51,972 nt of DNA from a virus. The notes beneath the pieces are model-generated. The model was not told the origin of the DNA. It saw nothing but the letters and a program-made list of their open reading frames with translations, and did no database searches. Shown here one piece after another: positions 1-11,700 of this stretch (the stretch's first letter is position 1; every line of letters begins with the position of its first letter). The stretch covers positions 1 through 51,972 of the IMG/VR virus record IMGVR_UViG_3300033153_004699, one strand, 5' to 3'. A program made the position numbers and the translations under genes.

Positions 1-1995
1 GGGGTTGCTAAACCATGGAATCCATTTTTTCAAACGCCAAGTTCAGAATTGGCAGACGCTACATATATGGGTAGTTGGATAATGAATTATTTAAGACCTA
101 ATAATAATCCATATGGTGGAGTATCAAGATCATCTTTAGAACGAACTGTATTTTTTAGTGTAGGACATTTTCAACCTGTTAATAATCCAACATTTGATGC
201 TCAGGGAATGCCAGCAACAGATATATTTAATGGTATAGAAATTTGGGGTGGTGATTGTATATTAGATTATATGGGGTTTGCAAGGTTATATCCAAGAATG
301 AGAGACCCTTTTAATTGGAATAATACACCTTTTGAATATGGTATTGGAGAGCTTTACCCATTAGAAAGTAGAGTACATCATCCATTAAGAAATGCTCCAT
401 CTCAACAAGACCCAATATTTAGTAATGTAGGTTTAAGACCACAAAAAGAATTACAAGTAGGTGGAACAGAATGGCCAGATGGAATTTATTATGCAGCTGA
501 ATCTGAATTAAGAGAAGAGTTTGATATTAATTCAGTATTATTTTATGAAGAAACAGTAATGCTGTATGCACCAAAACCATTAAGATTTAATGCTGTAGAC
601 CATTTTCCTGTAAGATGGAGGTATACACCAAGTAAATTTTATGGAGATGAAATAGATAGTTGGAGAATATTTCAAGTAAATGATTTTGATGATTTAAATG
701 GTGAGTATGGAGAAATAACAAGTAGTATATTTATTTTCAATCAAATATATTCATTTCAAGAAAGTGCATTTGGTAGATTAAGAGCTTCTGACAGAGCTTT
801 AATTGAATCTGCTAATCAAGGCTCACTTACAACTGGAATAGGTGAAAAATTAGATGGTATTGATTATATTAATACTGAATTTGGAAATCAACATCAATGG
901 AGTTTATTTAGTTCTGGAAAAGCTGCATACTGGATTGAGGTAAATCAAAGAAAAATTTGTCGTTTTGCACAAGATGGATATATATCTTTAAGTGATGTTA
1001 GAGGTTTACATCAATGGTCAGAAAATGAATTAAGAAATTTTGAAAATCAAGATACTCCTGTTGATGGTTTTGGAATTAGTGGAGTATTCGATTATCAAAA
1101 TAATGTTGCAATTTGGTCATTTATAAGAGATAAAAAAATAAAAATTAGTGATGTAAATAGTCTTTATGTAGTTTCAACTGAAACAAGAGTTAATAATTAT
1201 GTTTATACTATTATAAATAATTTAGATTTAGTAGAAATTGATCCTTCAAGTGCTGTAGTAGATGTAGTAATTCCAAAAAATACTTCTATTAATGGTAATA
1301 ATTATTTATTTGTTTTTTATATAACTAATATATCTATTGGAAATGTTTTACAAGTTAAACAAATAGATGGAGCTGCTTTTACAGGAATTGTAAATATTAA
1401 TCCAGCTGAAACTTATAAGTTTTATAGAAATGATATAAATGATGATTGGTCAACTGTATTAGTTAATAAAGCAGAAATAACAGAAAAATATTATTCAACA
1501 TTATCATTTAATGAAATATCAAACGCATTTGTTGGGTTTCATTCTTATAGTGCTAATATTTTTATAACAGCTAAGAATTTTACATTAGCATATTCTGAAA
1601 ATCATACTAATGATTTATGGGCTTTAAATATTGGAAGAGTAACAGAATATTACAATGAAAAATATAACTCTATACTTGAACCAATTGTAGCAGACCAAGC
1701 AATGTATGCAAAAGTTTTTGATACGTTTAAAGGAAACGCTAACTTTAACCTTGTAAATACTTTAGAAGAAATACATATGATTTCAGATACAACATATAAT
1801 TTGTTATCATTAACTGCAGATACAAGAAAAGCTTTTAAAGAAAATGTATTAAGATTACCATTAAGAACTACAGATCAATTATATAGAACAAGAGGAAAAC
1901 AATTAACTGAAATATTAATAATTAATAATACAGATTTAAAGTTAACTCAAATATCAAGTATAACTACTGATTATAGAATTTCAAATAGAATATAA
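1..1995 (+). CDS. Large virion (tail-region) protein, 5' end outside the window
   Basis: The reading frame is open from base 1, so the gene starts upstream; 664 residues are visible. A TTG at 49 could be mistaken for the start, but the 16 codons before it are open and look like normal protein (they encode GVAKPWNPFF and onward). The protein is rich in Asn, Tyr and Phe, has no signal peptide or membrane segment, and looks beta-rich, as expected for a large tail-tube, nozzle or muzzle component. It lies directly upstream of cargo-like proteins and a giant virion RNA polymerase, the place where crAss-like phages carry tail hub/muzzle genes. The role is inferred from position only; no diagnostic motif was recognised. 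Confidence 0.7.
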   Translation, partial: GVAKPWNPFFQTPSSELADATYMGSWIMNYLRPNNNPYGGVSRSSLERTVFFSVGHFQPVNNPTFDAQGMPATDIFNGIEIWGGDCILDYMGFARLYPRMRDPFNWNNTPFEYGIGELYPLESRVHHPLRNAPSQQDPIFSNVGLRPQKELQVGGTEWPDGIYYAAESELREEFDINSVLFYEETVMLYAPKPLRFNAVDHFPVRWRYTPSKFYGDEIDSWRIFQVNDFDDLNGEYGEITSSIFIFNQIYSFQESAFGRLRASDRALIESANQGSLTTGIGEKLDGIDYINTEFGNQHQWSLFSSGKAAYWIEVNQRKICRFAQDGYISLSDVRGLHQWSENELRNFENQDTPVDGFGISGVFDYQNNVAIWSFIRDKKIKISDVNSLYVVSTETRVNNYVYTIINNLDLVEIDPSSAVVDVVIPKNTSINGNNYLFVFYITNISIGNVLQVKQIDGAAFTGIVNINPAETYKFYRNDINDDWSTVLVNKAEITEKYYSTLSFNEISNAFVGFHSYSANIFITAKNFTLAYSENHTNDLWALNIGRVTEYYNEKYNSILEPIVADQAMYAKVFDTFKGNANFNLVNTLEEIHMISDTTYNLLSLTADTRKAFKENVLRLPLRTTDQLYRTRGKQLTEILIINNTDLKLTQISSITTDYRISNRI

Positions 1996-1996
1996 T

Positions 1997-3232
1997 ATGG
2001 CATTATTTACAGACAAAAAAGAATTAGCAAGACAAGCAGAGTATGTTCCAATGGAAACCGCTACAGGTTTAAGAAAAGTTGGATTAGCTGCATTAGGATA
2101 TAAAGCAGATGGTAGTTTAAATACTATTGGCAAAATACAAGAATATAACCCATCACCTACACATGGTTTAAGAAATTTAGGGGCACAAGCATTTGCAAAA
2201 AAAGGTTCTGATTATTCTAAAGTTATAAAAGAAGGAAGTGGAGATGCATGGACTCAAGATTTAAATTCTGTAGATTTTGCATGGCAAGCATTTAAAATTT
2301 ATTTATCTATGGGAGGTTCTGTAGGTGGAGGGGCTTCAGCTGCAACTGCTGGTGCAACTTCTACTCCAACTACAGGGGCTGCTGTTACAAGTGGTGCAAG
2401 TTCTGCGCCTGCGGGAGCCGGTACTGCTGTTCAAGGTCTTGATACATCAACAAGTGCTTTTAGTGGAATGGGTAGTGGAGCTGAAATAGCTTCTGGTCTT
2501 AGTACTGATATGACTACTACTGCTGCTGCTTCAGCTATACCAACATATGATGTTGCTTCATGGACAACTGGAACTGCTATGGATGGAGCTGGTAATATAG
2601 TTGATAAAAATATATTAGATGAAATTAATTCTGGAACATATGATGAAATTTATGATACAGAAGAAACTAATATGATGGATAGATTTTTAGAATATATGGG
2701 TCAAAAAGATGATGGTAAAACATCAGGCATTACTCCAGGTGGAGAAGAATATGATATTATTTCTCCTGATGTAATGGGAAGAAAAGGTAGTGGTACAGGT
2801 GAAGGAACTGGTGTAGATTTAGATAGCAAAAGGCCGGGAAGTACTTTTGTAGATAAATTAGATCCTAATCAAAAACAAATGTTAAATAAAAATCTTGACC
2901 AAGCTAAAAAAGAAATGTCTAAAAAAGATAAAAAAAATGCAGACGCAGATTATGCAAATTGGAAAGCAGCTGCTGAACAACAAGGATTAAAAGTAATAGG
3001 AACAGACGCTGTTGATAATACAGGTCAAGTTCAAGCAACTTTTAATGCAACAGATGATTCAGCAGAAAATAAAAAACGTTCTGGAGATGCTCTTAAAAAT
3101 ATGGCAATGGGTGGTATAGTATCATCAGGGGCTAATTTAATTAATACAGCAACATCAAACATTAATGATGCTGAAGATAGAGTAAAAGAATATCAAAATC
3201 AAGCATCAATGACAACAAGTTATTTATTATAA
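1997..3232 (+). CDS. Virion protein with Ala/Gly/Ser/Thr-rich segment
   Basis: This 411-residue protein starts one base after the preceding stop, in the context AATATGGC. Residues about 108-190 are a low-complexity Gly/Ala/Ser/Thr region; residues about 280-320 are Lys/Asp-rich and probably helical; residues about 360-380 contain AMGGIVSSG, a short glycine-rich hydrophobic stretch. Such composition is typical of phage internal (cargo/ejection) proteins or flexible tail components. It sits between a tail-region protein and further large virion proteins in one co-directional run. The family was not recognised and the structural role is inferred from context. Confidence 0.65.
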   Translation: MALFTDKKELARQAEYVPMETATGLRKVGLAALGYKADGSLNTIGKIQEYNPSPTHGLRNLGAQAFAKKGSDYSKVIKEGSGDAWTQDLNSVDFAWQAFKIYLSMGGSVGGGASAATAGATSTPTTGAAVTSGASSAPAGAGTAVQGLDTSTSAFSGMGSGAEIASGLSTDMTTTAAASAIPTYDVASWTTGTAMDGAGNIVDKNILDEINSGTYDEIYDTEETNMMDRFLEYMGQKDDGKTSGITPGGEEYDIISPDVMGRKGSGTGEGTGVDLDSKRPGSTFVDKLDPNQKQMLNKNLDQAKKEMSKKDKKNADADYANWKAAAEQQGLKVIGTDAVDNTGQVQATFNATDDSAENKKRSGDALKNMAMGGIVSSGANLINTATSNINDAEDRVKEYQNQASMTTSYLL

Positions 3233-3234
3233 TT

Positions 3235-6200
3235 ATGGCAGAAAATAGTAACAATCCTACATGGACAGAAACAGACCAAAAGGAATATGACAAGTATAAA
3301 ATAAAGCACGATAAAGGTACTGGAATTTTAGGTGAAATTAAGTGGAATAGAATAAATGAGAAAAAACAAAGATATGATCAATTTGTTGCAGAATCTCAAA
3401 ATAAGTTTGCTAATTTTCAAAATAATCTTTCTAATAATATTGAAACTGAATTTATACAACCTCAAGCTTTTATAGAAAAAAATCCTGATGGTACGGCAAC
3501 ATATTATACTAAAGCTCCAGAATCAGCATTAAAACCTAATAAAGAAGGTAATTTTAAATATGATGCATGGAATCAAGAAGGAGCAAAAAACATTGGATAT
3601 TATCAAGCACCTTTTGCTTTACCAAAAAATTCTGAATTAATAAATTTAAGTGGTATTCAATATATAATATCTCCAGACAGAAAAAACAATTTACCAACTT
3701 TAAATAGAGTTGAAGAAAATTCAGCAGCAGCTGAAGTTTGGACAAGTGCACAAGAACCATTTAGTTTAGCAAATAAAGCTGGAACAAGAAATTTAACAGA
3801 TGCATATTCTGATGAAAATATTTCAACTGCATTATTGAATGAAGCAAAATATTATGCTGATACTCAAGGTATTGACATGGAAAATGGAAATTGGACTCAA
3901 GAACAGTATAATAATATAAATAAATTTAAAAAATTAGCTGATTCTTATGCTTTAAATATGTCTGATGCTGGGGGTGAAAAATATAAAGACGCTCAATATA
4001 GTTTCCAAAAGACGGTAATGAGCCCTTATTATATTAGACAATTAGAAGATACTAAAGATTGGCAAATTGATCAAGCTGAAATTGCAGATGCAGCATTAAC
4101 AAAAGCTATTGCAAGTGGTGCTGATGAACAAACTATAAACAGATTAGCAATTGCTAAAGAACAAAAAGATAAAGATTTAGGAGATAGAACTGCATCTTTA
4201 AATGAATCTATAAAACAAATTAAAGATGCGTTAGCTCCAGAAAAGAGAACTCCAAAAACTTATGGAATGTTTGATGATTTTTTTGCTGCTGTAGATAATG
4301 CATTATCTCCTGGTGCAATAGGTAATATATACACTATTGACCAAGAAGGAAATAAACTTATTGGAACATCTATACAAGAAAAACAAAATATATTAAATGT
4401 TTTTGATCAAAATCTTCTTCCAGCTTTTGAAGGTGTTAGTGAAAAAAATCAAAGTCGAAATAATACTAATATTGTAACTTCAGATAATATACCTACAGAC
4501 CAAACTGATTATACTAATAATCAATTAGGTAATGGAACTGGTACGGGTACGGGTACAGGTACAAATCAAAAACAACGTATTGGTGTAAGTGGTGGATATA
4601 GTAGAAGTGGTACTGGATATCAACCAGATATTAAAGAAAATAAATTTGTACCTACTACTGAGTTTATTAATGATTTAGGGACTACAGCAGCAAAAGCTCC
4701 TGATGGTACTGTTGTTATGAACGAAAGAACAATGAAAGATGTTCAAAGAGATATAGCAGATATAGATTCAGCAATAGGAAAAATAAATCAACCTATAGAA
4801 GAAGTTGGTGCTTATGCTCCAGATTTAGAACCAGGTTCAAATATTGGTGGTTTTATTGGAGATGCTGGTAGAGCATTAATAGGAATAAGGGGTGCTATGG
4901 AAGAAGTTCCAGAATATCAAACAGGAGAAATGTATAATCTTGCTATGGATGAAATGACAGCTCGTAGAGATTTAGGTATGAGTGATGAAGAAATTGCATT
5001 TTCAAGAAATTTAGCAGAAAGAGGTTATGGATATGATGTTAAAAATGTAAGAAGATTAGCTGGTGGTAGTGCTGGTGTTGCATTAGGTAACTTAGGAAGA
5101 GCTCAAAATCAATTATATGACCAATATGCTAATATAGCTGCTGCAGACCAGCGAGTTAGAAGAGCTAATAGAGATCAATTTTATAGGGGAGCTATGGCAG
5201 ATGAAAACATCAATAGACAAAAATTTCAAGATGAATTTCAACAAGCTGTTATGAATAAACAATCTGGAGCAATGTTAGTTAATGATGCATTAAGTAATAT
5301 GGATGAAAGAATGCAATTTAATAAAGCATACGGAAAAGGTTCTCCTTATTATGAAATGATGAAATCTACATGGGAAAGTTCAGAACAAGAAAGAATTAAT
5401 AAATCTGAAGCATTAAAAAATACACGTCAATCTAATATTGATAAATTAAATAAACAAAAAGAAGATTATCAATTAGAATTAGATAAAATGCAAACTTTAG
5501 GTACTGGAAATCAAGTTGTTTTACCTAATCCTAAAGATAATACTCCACGAACAATTGCAGAACAAACATTACAAACTGTACCTGATAATGTTCAAACTGA
5601 TAAAAATACTGCTGGAGATGCTACAGAAATTGCAGAATATCAAAGAAGAGTAGATGCTGGAGAAAAATCAATGGATGTTTTAATGGATCTTCGTAAAAAA
5701 AGAAATTCTGGACAAGGTATTCTTGATAATCTTAATGTAGATAATACTGAAGAAACTATAGTTGAACAAATACCTATAACTGGAGATACAGATAATTTGG
5801 GTGATCCTATGGCTACTGATAATAAACCTGTTGCTGGTGAATTAGAAAAGGTTTCTCCTGAAAATCAAACTTGGGAAGATAAATTAGCTGATTATAAATC
5901 TGAGTTTAAAGATGAAGAAACATTAGCAAAATATGAAGAAAATCCTATTGCATTTGTAGAAGAAGATATAAAAGGATGGGAAAGTGAACCAGATAGTGAA
6001 CAAAAAACTCAAAGTCTTAAAAATCTTAGAGAAAATCTTGAGATATTAAAAAGGGAAAAAGGAAAAGAAACAAAAGAAGGTGCTGTTGAAGCAGCTGATA
6101 TAATTGAAAATGTATTATTACAAGGTGGTACTGAAGAAGATGCAAAAGCTATAGCAGATAAATATGTTTCACCAGGTACATCATTAGTTGAAAGTACAGA

Positions 6201-7083
6201 AGAAAATGTTGTTAAAGCAGATGATGTAATTCAAAGTGCATTAGAGCAAGGTGCTACTACAGAAGAAGCAGAAGCTTTAGCTAATGAATATGTTTCTACT
6301 GGAGAATTAATATCAAATAAAGTAATAAATAAAAAAGGATTTGAAACTACCGAACTTACTAATCCAGATACAGGTGAAAAGCTTATATATGATTATGACA
6401 AAAGAGAATATGTTCCTAATGGAACTATAGATAAAAGTATACCAGAATATAGTAATATTTATGGATTAGATAATGTTAGTCGTGCTGTAGGTCAATATGA
6501 AGGAGATTTAGCTGTAACAGATAATGGAGAATTAGTTGAATGGAATATCTTTGATGAAAAATGGGATAAATCTCCAGAAAGTAGACAACCAAAATTTGTT
6601 TATGAAGGACCAGAGAATTATGAATTATATAAATCTAATAGTCCAAAGTCAGCTACAGATTATAATATAACTCCTTTTATTAATAAAGTTAAATCAGGTT
6701 CATCTAAAGATGAAGTTTTAAAAGATATAAAAGATTTATCTAAAATAAAGATAGATGAAACATGGGGTAATAATAGTTTAAGTTTTGCAAATTCTACATC
6801 AAATCAGATTTTGAATAAATCAGAACAAAAAGATTTTGATAAATTAGTAAGTTCAGATGAATTTAAAACACTTGTTGGCGGAAGAGATAGTCAAATACCT
6901 GATTTATTAATGGAAATTGAAAGACAACTTAATCAAGGGTCAACACAAGGATTGTCAAATAGCTTTTTAAAGAAAGCTAAAAAATCATTAATTAGATTTA
7001 ATGAAGTAAGAGATAAATATATTATTCAAAAATCTAATGAATTAAATGATGAATTATCTAAACAATTTTTACAGAACTTATAA
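3235..7083 (+). CDS. Large helical virion/cargo protein (1282 aa)
   Basis: The start codon lies two bases after the previous stop (TAATTATGG). The protein is charged and mostly helical, with a Gly-Thr dipeptide repeat near residues 434-443 encoded by a GGTACN microsatellite. Two copies of a roughly 33-residue helical repeat sit at residues about 950-983 and 993-1025, with cores VLLQGGTEEDAKAIADKYV and ALEQGATTEEAEALANEYV; a related copy occurs in the next gene. There is no signal peptide or membrane segment. Position and composition suggest a virion-internal protein ejected with DNA, as for the proteins flanking the virion RNA polymerase in crAss-like phages. No enzyme motif was seen. Confidence 0.7.
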   Translation: MAENSNNPTWTETDQKEYDKYKIKHDKGTGILGEIKWNRINEKKQRYDQFVAESQNKFANFQNNLSNNIETEFIQPQAFIEKNPDGTATYYTKAPESALKPNKEGNFKYDAWNQEGAKNIGYYQAPFALPKNSELINLSGIQYIISPDRKNNLPTLNRVEENSAAAEVWTSAQEPFSLANKAGTRNLTDAYSDENISTALLNEAKYYADTQGIDMENGNWTQEQYNNINKFKKLADSYALNMSDAGGEKYKDAQYSFQKTVMSPYYIRQLEDTKDWQIDQAEIADAALTKAIASGADEQTINRLAIAKEQKDKDLGDRTASLNESIKQIKDALAPEKRTPKTYGMFDDFFAAVDNALSPGAIGNIYTIDQEGNKLIGTSIQEKQNILNVFDQNLLPAFEGVSEKNQSRNNTNIVTSDNIPTDQTDYTNNQLGNGTGTGTGTGTNQKQRIGVSGGYSRSGTGYQPDIKENKFVPTTEFINDLGTTAAKAPDGTVVMNERTMKDVQRDIADIDSAIGKINQPIEEVGAYAPDLEPGSNIGGFIGDAGRALIGIRGAMEEVPEYQTGEMYNLAMDEMTARRDLGMSDEEIAFSRNLAERGYGYDVKNVRRLAGGSAGVALGNLGRAQNQLYDQYANIAAADQRVRRANRDQFYRGAMADENINRQKFQDEFQQAVMNKQSGAMLVNDALSNMDERMQFNKAYGKGSPYYEMMKSTWESSEQERINKSEALKNTRQSNIDKLNKQKEDYQLELDKMQTLGTGNQVVLPNPKDNTPRTIAEQTLQTVPDNVQTDKNTAGDATEIAEYQRRVDAGEKSMDVLMDLRKKRNSGQGILDNLNVDNTEETIVEQIPITGDTDNLGDPMATDNKPVAGELEKVSPENQTWEDKLADYKSEFKDEETLAKYEENPIAFVEEDIKGWESEPDSEQKTQSLKNLRENLEILKREKGKETKEGAVEAADIIENVLLQGGTEEDAKAIADKYVSPGTSLVESTEENVVKADDVIQSALEQGATTEEAEALANEYVSTGELISNKVINKKGFETTELTNPDTGEKLIYDYDKREYVPNGTIDKSIPEYSNIYGLDNVSRAVGQYEGDLAVTDNGELVEWNIFDEKWDKSPESRQPKFVYEGPENYELYKSNSPKSATDYNITPFINKVKSGSSKDEVLKDIKDLSKIKIDETWGNNSLSFANSTSNQILNKSEQKDFDKLVSSDEFKTLVGGRDSQIPDLLMEIERQLNQGSTQGLSNSFLKKAKKSLIRFNEVRDKYIIQKSNELNDELSKQFLQNL
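4531..4564 (+). repeat. GGTACN microsatellite in coding sequence
   Basis: Tandem six-base units (GGTACN) encode a Gly-Thr dipeptide run in the 1282-residue virion protein. In-frame expansion or contraction by two residues per unit is possible. Confidence 0.8.
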
Positions 7084-7105
7084 AATAATACTTTAAATTT
7101 ATATT

Positions 7106-8767
7106 ATGGCAGATTGGGGTTTATATTCAGCATTAAGGGGTAAAAACAATTGGCAACAAAGACGTGCTGACAAAATGATGGATTTTCAAATGACCGAAGC
7201 TCTTAGAGCTAAAAGGGAAAGAGAGAATCAACAGAGAATGCAAATGGAAGCTAAATTTTTAGAATACCAAAATGCTATTCAAAATTTAGATGTTTTAAAA
7301 CAAGATCAAGAAAGGGTTAGAGGTGTAGAAAATAAAGCACGACAAAATGTAATTGCTGGTATTGCTAAGTATGATGGTGATATTAATAAATATATGAACA
7401 GTGGTGGTTTGCAACAAATGAATGCATATCAGCAAGAAGTAATGCAATCTGAAGAGTTAGCAAATGCTGTTCAAAATAAAAAAAATATGGCTTTATATCT
7501 TGCAGATAGGGCTAAAGGAGATAGATGGATGAAATCAGTTATGGTAGATAAAGAATTTATAGACCCAAAAACTGGAGAAAAAACTACAAGAAAAGTAGCT
7601 ACAAGTATGGAAGATCAAATGGCAATGTTTGATTCTGGTCAATTATCTAATTTTCAATTTAATGGTTCTGAAAAGAAAGTTCAAATTAATCCAGCTTTAT
7701 TTAAAAAATCTGTTAAAGACGCTACTAATCCATATAGTAAAGATAATTATGTAACACAATCTAATATATTTGATGCTGCATTAATGCAAGGTGCAAGTAA
7801 AGAACAAGCTATGCAATTAGCAGAAGAATATGGACAAGGAGTACAAGCTGGCGGTGTTGAAAGTGCTTGGAGATGGGGAGCTGGTAATCCATTAGATATT
7901 GAAAAACTTAAAATGCAAGCAAGTCAGTTTAGAGAAAGTATGAATTATAAACGAGACTATTTGAAACAACAAAAAGAACTTTCTCAATATAGAGCTAAAT
8001 ATGGTAATAAAGCAACTAATACTTTAGCTGCACATGCTGTTGCTGTTAATAGAAAATTATTAGCTGGTGGAGATGGAGCAACTTCAACTGATGGTTTGTT
8101 ATTAAATGATATAGCAAAATTAACTCCAGAAAACTTTATTAAAATGCCACAAGATAAAAATAATCCAAATGGTATGCAATATATGTATTCTGGTCCAATG
8201 CGTACTGCTACAACAAATTATATTGATGGTAGAGCACAAAGTCAATTAACTGGTGGAATATTAAATTCAACAGGTAATCCAGTTCCAATAATGTTAGGAG
8301 ATCCAAATAGTCGAAATTCATTTGTAAGATTAAGACAAGAAAATGGAGATATGGAAACATTTGCTATAGCTTATGCACAAGGAAGTGCCGATAATCCAAT
8401 TTTCGGAGCAGCAGCTGCTAATGGTCAAGCTGGTAGTTGGGTAGTTGGAGATATTGAAAATTCTATTACTGGACAATCTGAGAAAAAATTTGTTGGTTTA
8501 ATACCTGTAGGTGATTTATTAAATAATCCAGCATATACTCAAGCATTAGATATGGAAGCTGGTTATAAAGTACAAGGTCAAGGGCCTTATGAAAATTGGC
8601 AATCTTTGGGTACAGCTGGTTACAATGAAATTAATCAAGCAAATATTAATGCTATGGGTGGTTTTAATCAATATAATCAAATGGTTAATAATCAACTTGG
8701 AACATTTTATACTCAAAGTACACCGGCTGGACAAACAAATTATAGTTTAGAAAATTACGATCAATAA
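7106..8767 (+). CDS. Helical virion/cargo protein (553 aa)
   Basis: It starts after a 22-base A/T-rich gap (TTATATTATGG). The N-terminal ~130 residues are strongly helical and charged (many Arg, Gln and Glu), and the remainder is Asn/Gln/Gly-rich. Residues about 218-245 carry AALMQGASKEQAMQLAEEYG, matching the helical repeat found twice in the preceding 1282-residue protein. The stop overlaps the ATG of the giant RNA-polymerase-like protein (TAATGG), so the two are translationally coupled and probably packaged together. No catalytic motif was recognised; an ejected internal protein is the best guess. Confidence 0.65.
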   Translation: MADWGLYSALRGKNNWQQRRADKMMDFQMTEALRAKRERENQQRMQMEAKFLEYQNAIQNLDVLKQDQERVRGVENKARQNVIAGIAKYDGDINKYMNSGGLQQMNAYQQEVMQSEELANAVQNKKNMALYLADRAKGDRWMKSVMVDKEFIDPKTGEKTTRKVATSMEDQMAMFDSGQLSNFQFNGSEKKVQINPALFKKSVKDATNPYSKDNYVTQSNIFDAALMQGASKEQAMQLAEEYGQGVQAGGVESAWRWGAGNPLDIEKLKMQASQFRESMNYKRDYLKQQKELSQYRAKYGNKATNTLAAHAVAVNRKLLAGGDGATSTDGLLLNDIAKLTPENFIKMPQDKNNPNGMQYMYSGPMRTATTNYIDGRAQSQLTGGILNSTGNPVPIMLGDPNSRNSFVRLRQENGDMETFAIAYAQGSADNPIFGAAAANGQAGSWVVGDIENSITGQSEKKFVGLIPVGDLLNNPAYTQALDMEAGYKVQGQGPYENWQSLGTAGYNEINQANINAMGGFNQYNQMVNNQLGTFYTQSTPAGQTNYSLENYDQ

Positions 8768-11700
8768 TGGGAGAATACGTAAAAAAACCGTTACAAACAT
8801 CAGGTGGCAATCCAAATCAAGGGGCACAAGGATTTACTGAAGATTTTAGAGATAGAACTCCAGCTTTAATAGATGCTGATGGTAAGATAAATCTTGATAG
8901 AGAATTTCTTTCAGGTAGGTCTGAAATGGAACAACAAATGACTTCAATGGGGTTTGATGTTGGAAGATTAGATTTACAAGAATATGATTATGCTAATTTA
9001 TATAGAGATTGGAACTCAGCAGATGCAAGAGAAGTGCCTGATTTTTACGATCCATTTGAAGCAGAATCATATGAATTTGAAAGATGGGCTATAACTGATA
9101 TGGCTGCTGGACTTTGGAATAGAGGTGTTGCTGGAATGGTTAGTGGTTTAGCGCAAGCTCCAGCTATTGTTGGTGCTGCTATTACTGGTGGAGAAGTAGA
9201 TGGTTTTTGGGATAGTTGGATTCAAGGAGCAAATGAGATGGGTGAAGCTATGAGTGTTCAGCAAAGTGATAGATCTTTAACTCCTATGACAACTGAAATT
9301 AATTCAAGCAATTTAGCATATGCTATTGGAGATGGATTAGGGTTTGTAGCAGATATATTTTTAGGAAGTCATGGTGTTGGTTCATTGGTAAAAGCCGGTT
9401 CTGCTGTTAGTAAAGTACAAAGAGCACAAAGACTTGGAAGTTTTTTGACTGGTACTGTGCAAATGCAAAAAGATTTATATCAAGAAGGAATTAGAAATGG
9501 TTTAAATCCAGGAGATGCAGCAAGAGTTGCTATACCTACAGCTTCAATAGTTTCTTTATCTGAAGGTGCTGCATTAGAAATGTTAGGTGCTACTATAAGT
9601 GGACAAACTTTAAGAGGAATAAGTAAATCTGCTTTAGCTGGAGAATTTAAAGCTATGGGTAAAGCTTTTTCTAAAGGTGGCGCTGGATTAACAATGTCAA
9701 ATTTTAAAAAATTAGCTCCAAAATATGCTAAATCATTTGGTCAAAAAATGAAAAGTTTAGGAGCAAGTGCATATAAAGGAGCTACTGTTGAAGCAACACA
9801 AGAATTTACTCAACAATATATTGAAGATTTTGGAAAGTTTGCTTATGATACATGGTTTGCTGGAGAAGATAAGACAAAAGGTAAAGGAAAATTTGGTGTA
9901 GAATGGGATAAAACTTTAGAAAAAGCAATGGTAGGTGCTTTAGTGGGTGGTATTGTTGGTGGTATGGTAAGTGGGGGAGGTTCTGCAATTAGAGGGGTTG
10001 AAGGAAATACAACATTTACATATGTTAAAGACGCAATAGATAATAACAAACCTGGTAAAATTAAAAGAATTATAAATCAAGTTAATAGAATGGGTGCTAA
10101 TGGAAAGATAGAAAACGCTCCAGAAGTAATTCAAGCTATTAAAGATATGACAAGATTTTCTCAATCTATAAAAGGTCTTAATATAGATTCAAGTACTGCT
10201 AATTTTCAATTATTTCAATTAAATCAAGTACAACAAGAATTTCAAGAAAAATTTGGTAAAGAATTTAAAACTGATCCTAAAACAAATTACCTAATAGCTA
10301 ACGCTTATAGAATTAATGAGCAAAAAGCTACTATGCTTACACAAGCCATGAATAATGAAATGCAAGTTCTTATTCAGGATAAAAAGCCATTAACTAAAGA
10401 CTTAAATAAATTTGAAACTAAATTAAATAATTATCAGAAGTTATTTAAACAAATACAAAAAGGTCAAATTAATGAAGAGCAATTAGTTAAAGAAATTAGA
10501 AAAAATGAATCCCCGACTGTTACTAAATGGAGACAAACAGTTGAAGCTGAAATGGAAAAAATTAAACAGTCACAATTAGATAATGATGGTGTTTCTGTTA
10601 ATGAACAATTAGATAATTTAGATGCTGAAAAATTAAAGAAAAAAGAATCTACATTAGAATATGTAGAATTACCTAATAATAAAAAAGCTACTAAAAAAGC
10701 AATTACAGATTTTGAGAAAATTATTGCAGAGAGAGATAAAATGAATACTGCAGCTGAAAAAGATAGTACTGTTCGTGATGCATTTGCAGATAAAATGGAA
10801 AATGAATATGGAATGTCTTTAGCTGATTTAACAGAGCTTGAAAAAAATTGGTCTATTGGTGAAGAAATTGGTAGTAAACGTAAAGAGGGTTCATTAAAAT
10901 ATGTACAACCAAAAACAAAAGAAACTGAAGAATCAAAAACTCCAAAACAAGAAAATAGAATTAAACAATTAGAACAAGAAATTGAAGATCAAAAAAGAGT
11001 TGTAGCTATAACTGGACCAGCTAAAGCGGGAGATGTAACTTCTACTGATGCTAATTTAAAATTAAAACAATTAGAAAAATCTTTAAAAATTGAAAAAGCA
11101 GCTGTTGCTGCTTCTGAAAGGAAAGAAGGTACTACACCAGTTTTTGAAAATGAAGAAATAGATGGTAAATTTTATAGAGATAATCAAGAAGAAATTGAAA
11201 GTAGAGCTAAAGAAATTAGAGAAGATAAAGAAACTAATAAAATAGCAGATGGAATAAAAAAAGCTTCTAAAGAACAATCAGAAGAAGCGGTTCAAAAATT
11301 AGAGAAAAAAGATAAAAAAGTAAAGGAAGAATCTAAAGCTGAAAGAATTGCTAAAAGAGATAAAAAACTTTTTGAAGATACTCAAGAAGCTCCTGGAATA
11401 CCAGGGAAACCTAAATTAGATAATATAATTAATGATGGAAATGTAACTACAGGTGTTTATGTAAATGAAAATGGTGATGTAGATATAGTTATTAGTAGTA
11501 CAGGTACAAACCAAAATTATGTAGGGTTTTATAGAGTTTATGAAGATGGCAAACCAACAAATAAATTTACCTCTAAAATGCAAGTTGTAGATGGTAAAGG
11601 GTTTGGTAAAATGATAGAAAATGCTCAAAAACAATTACCTAAAGGACATCAATGGTTAGAAACTAAAAGTGTTTCTAAAGATGGTTTAAGAGTTTGGAAT

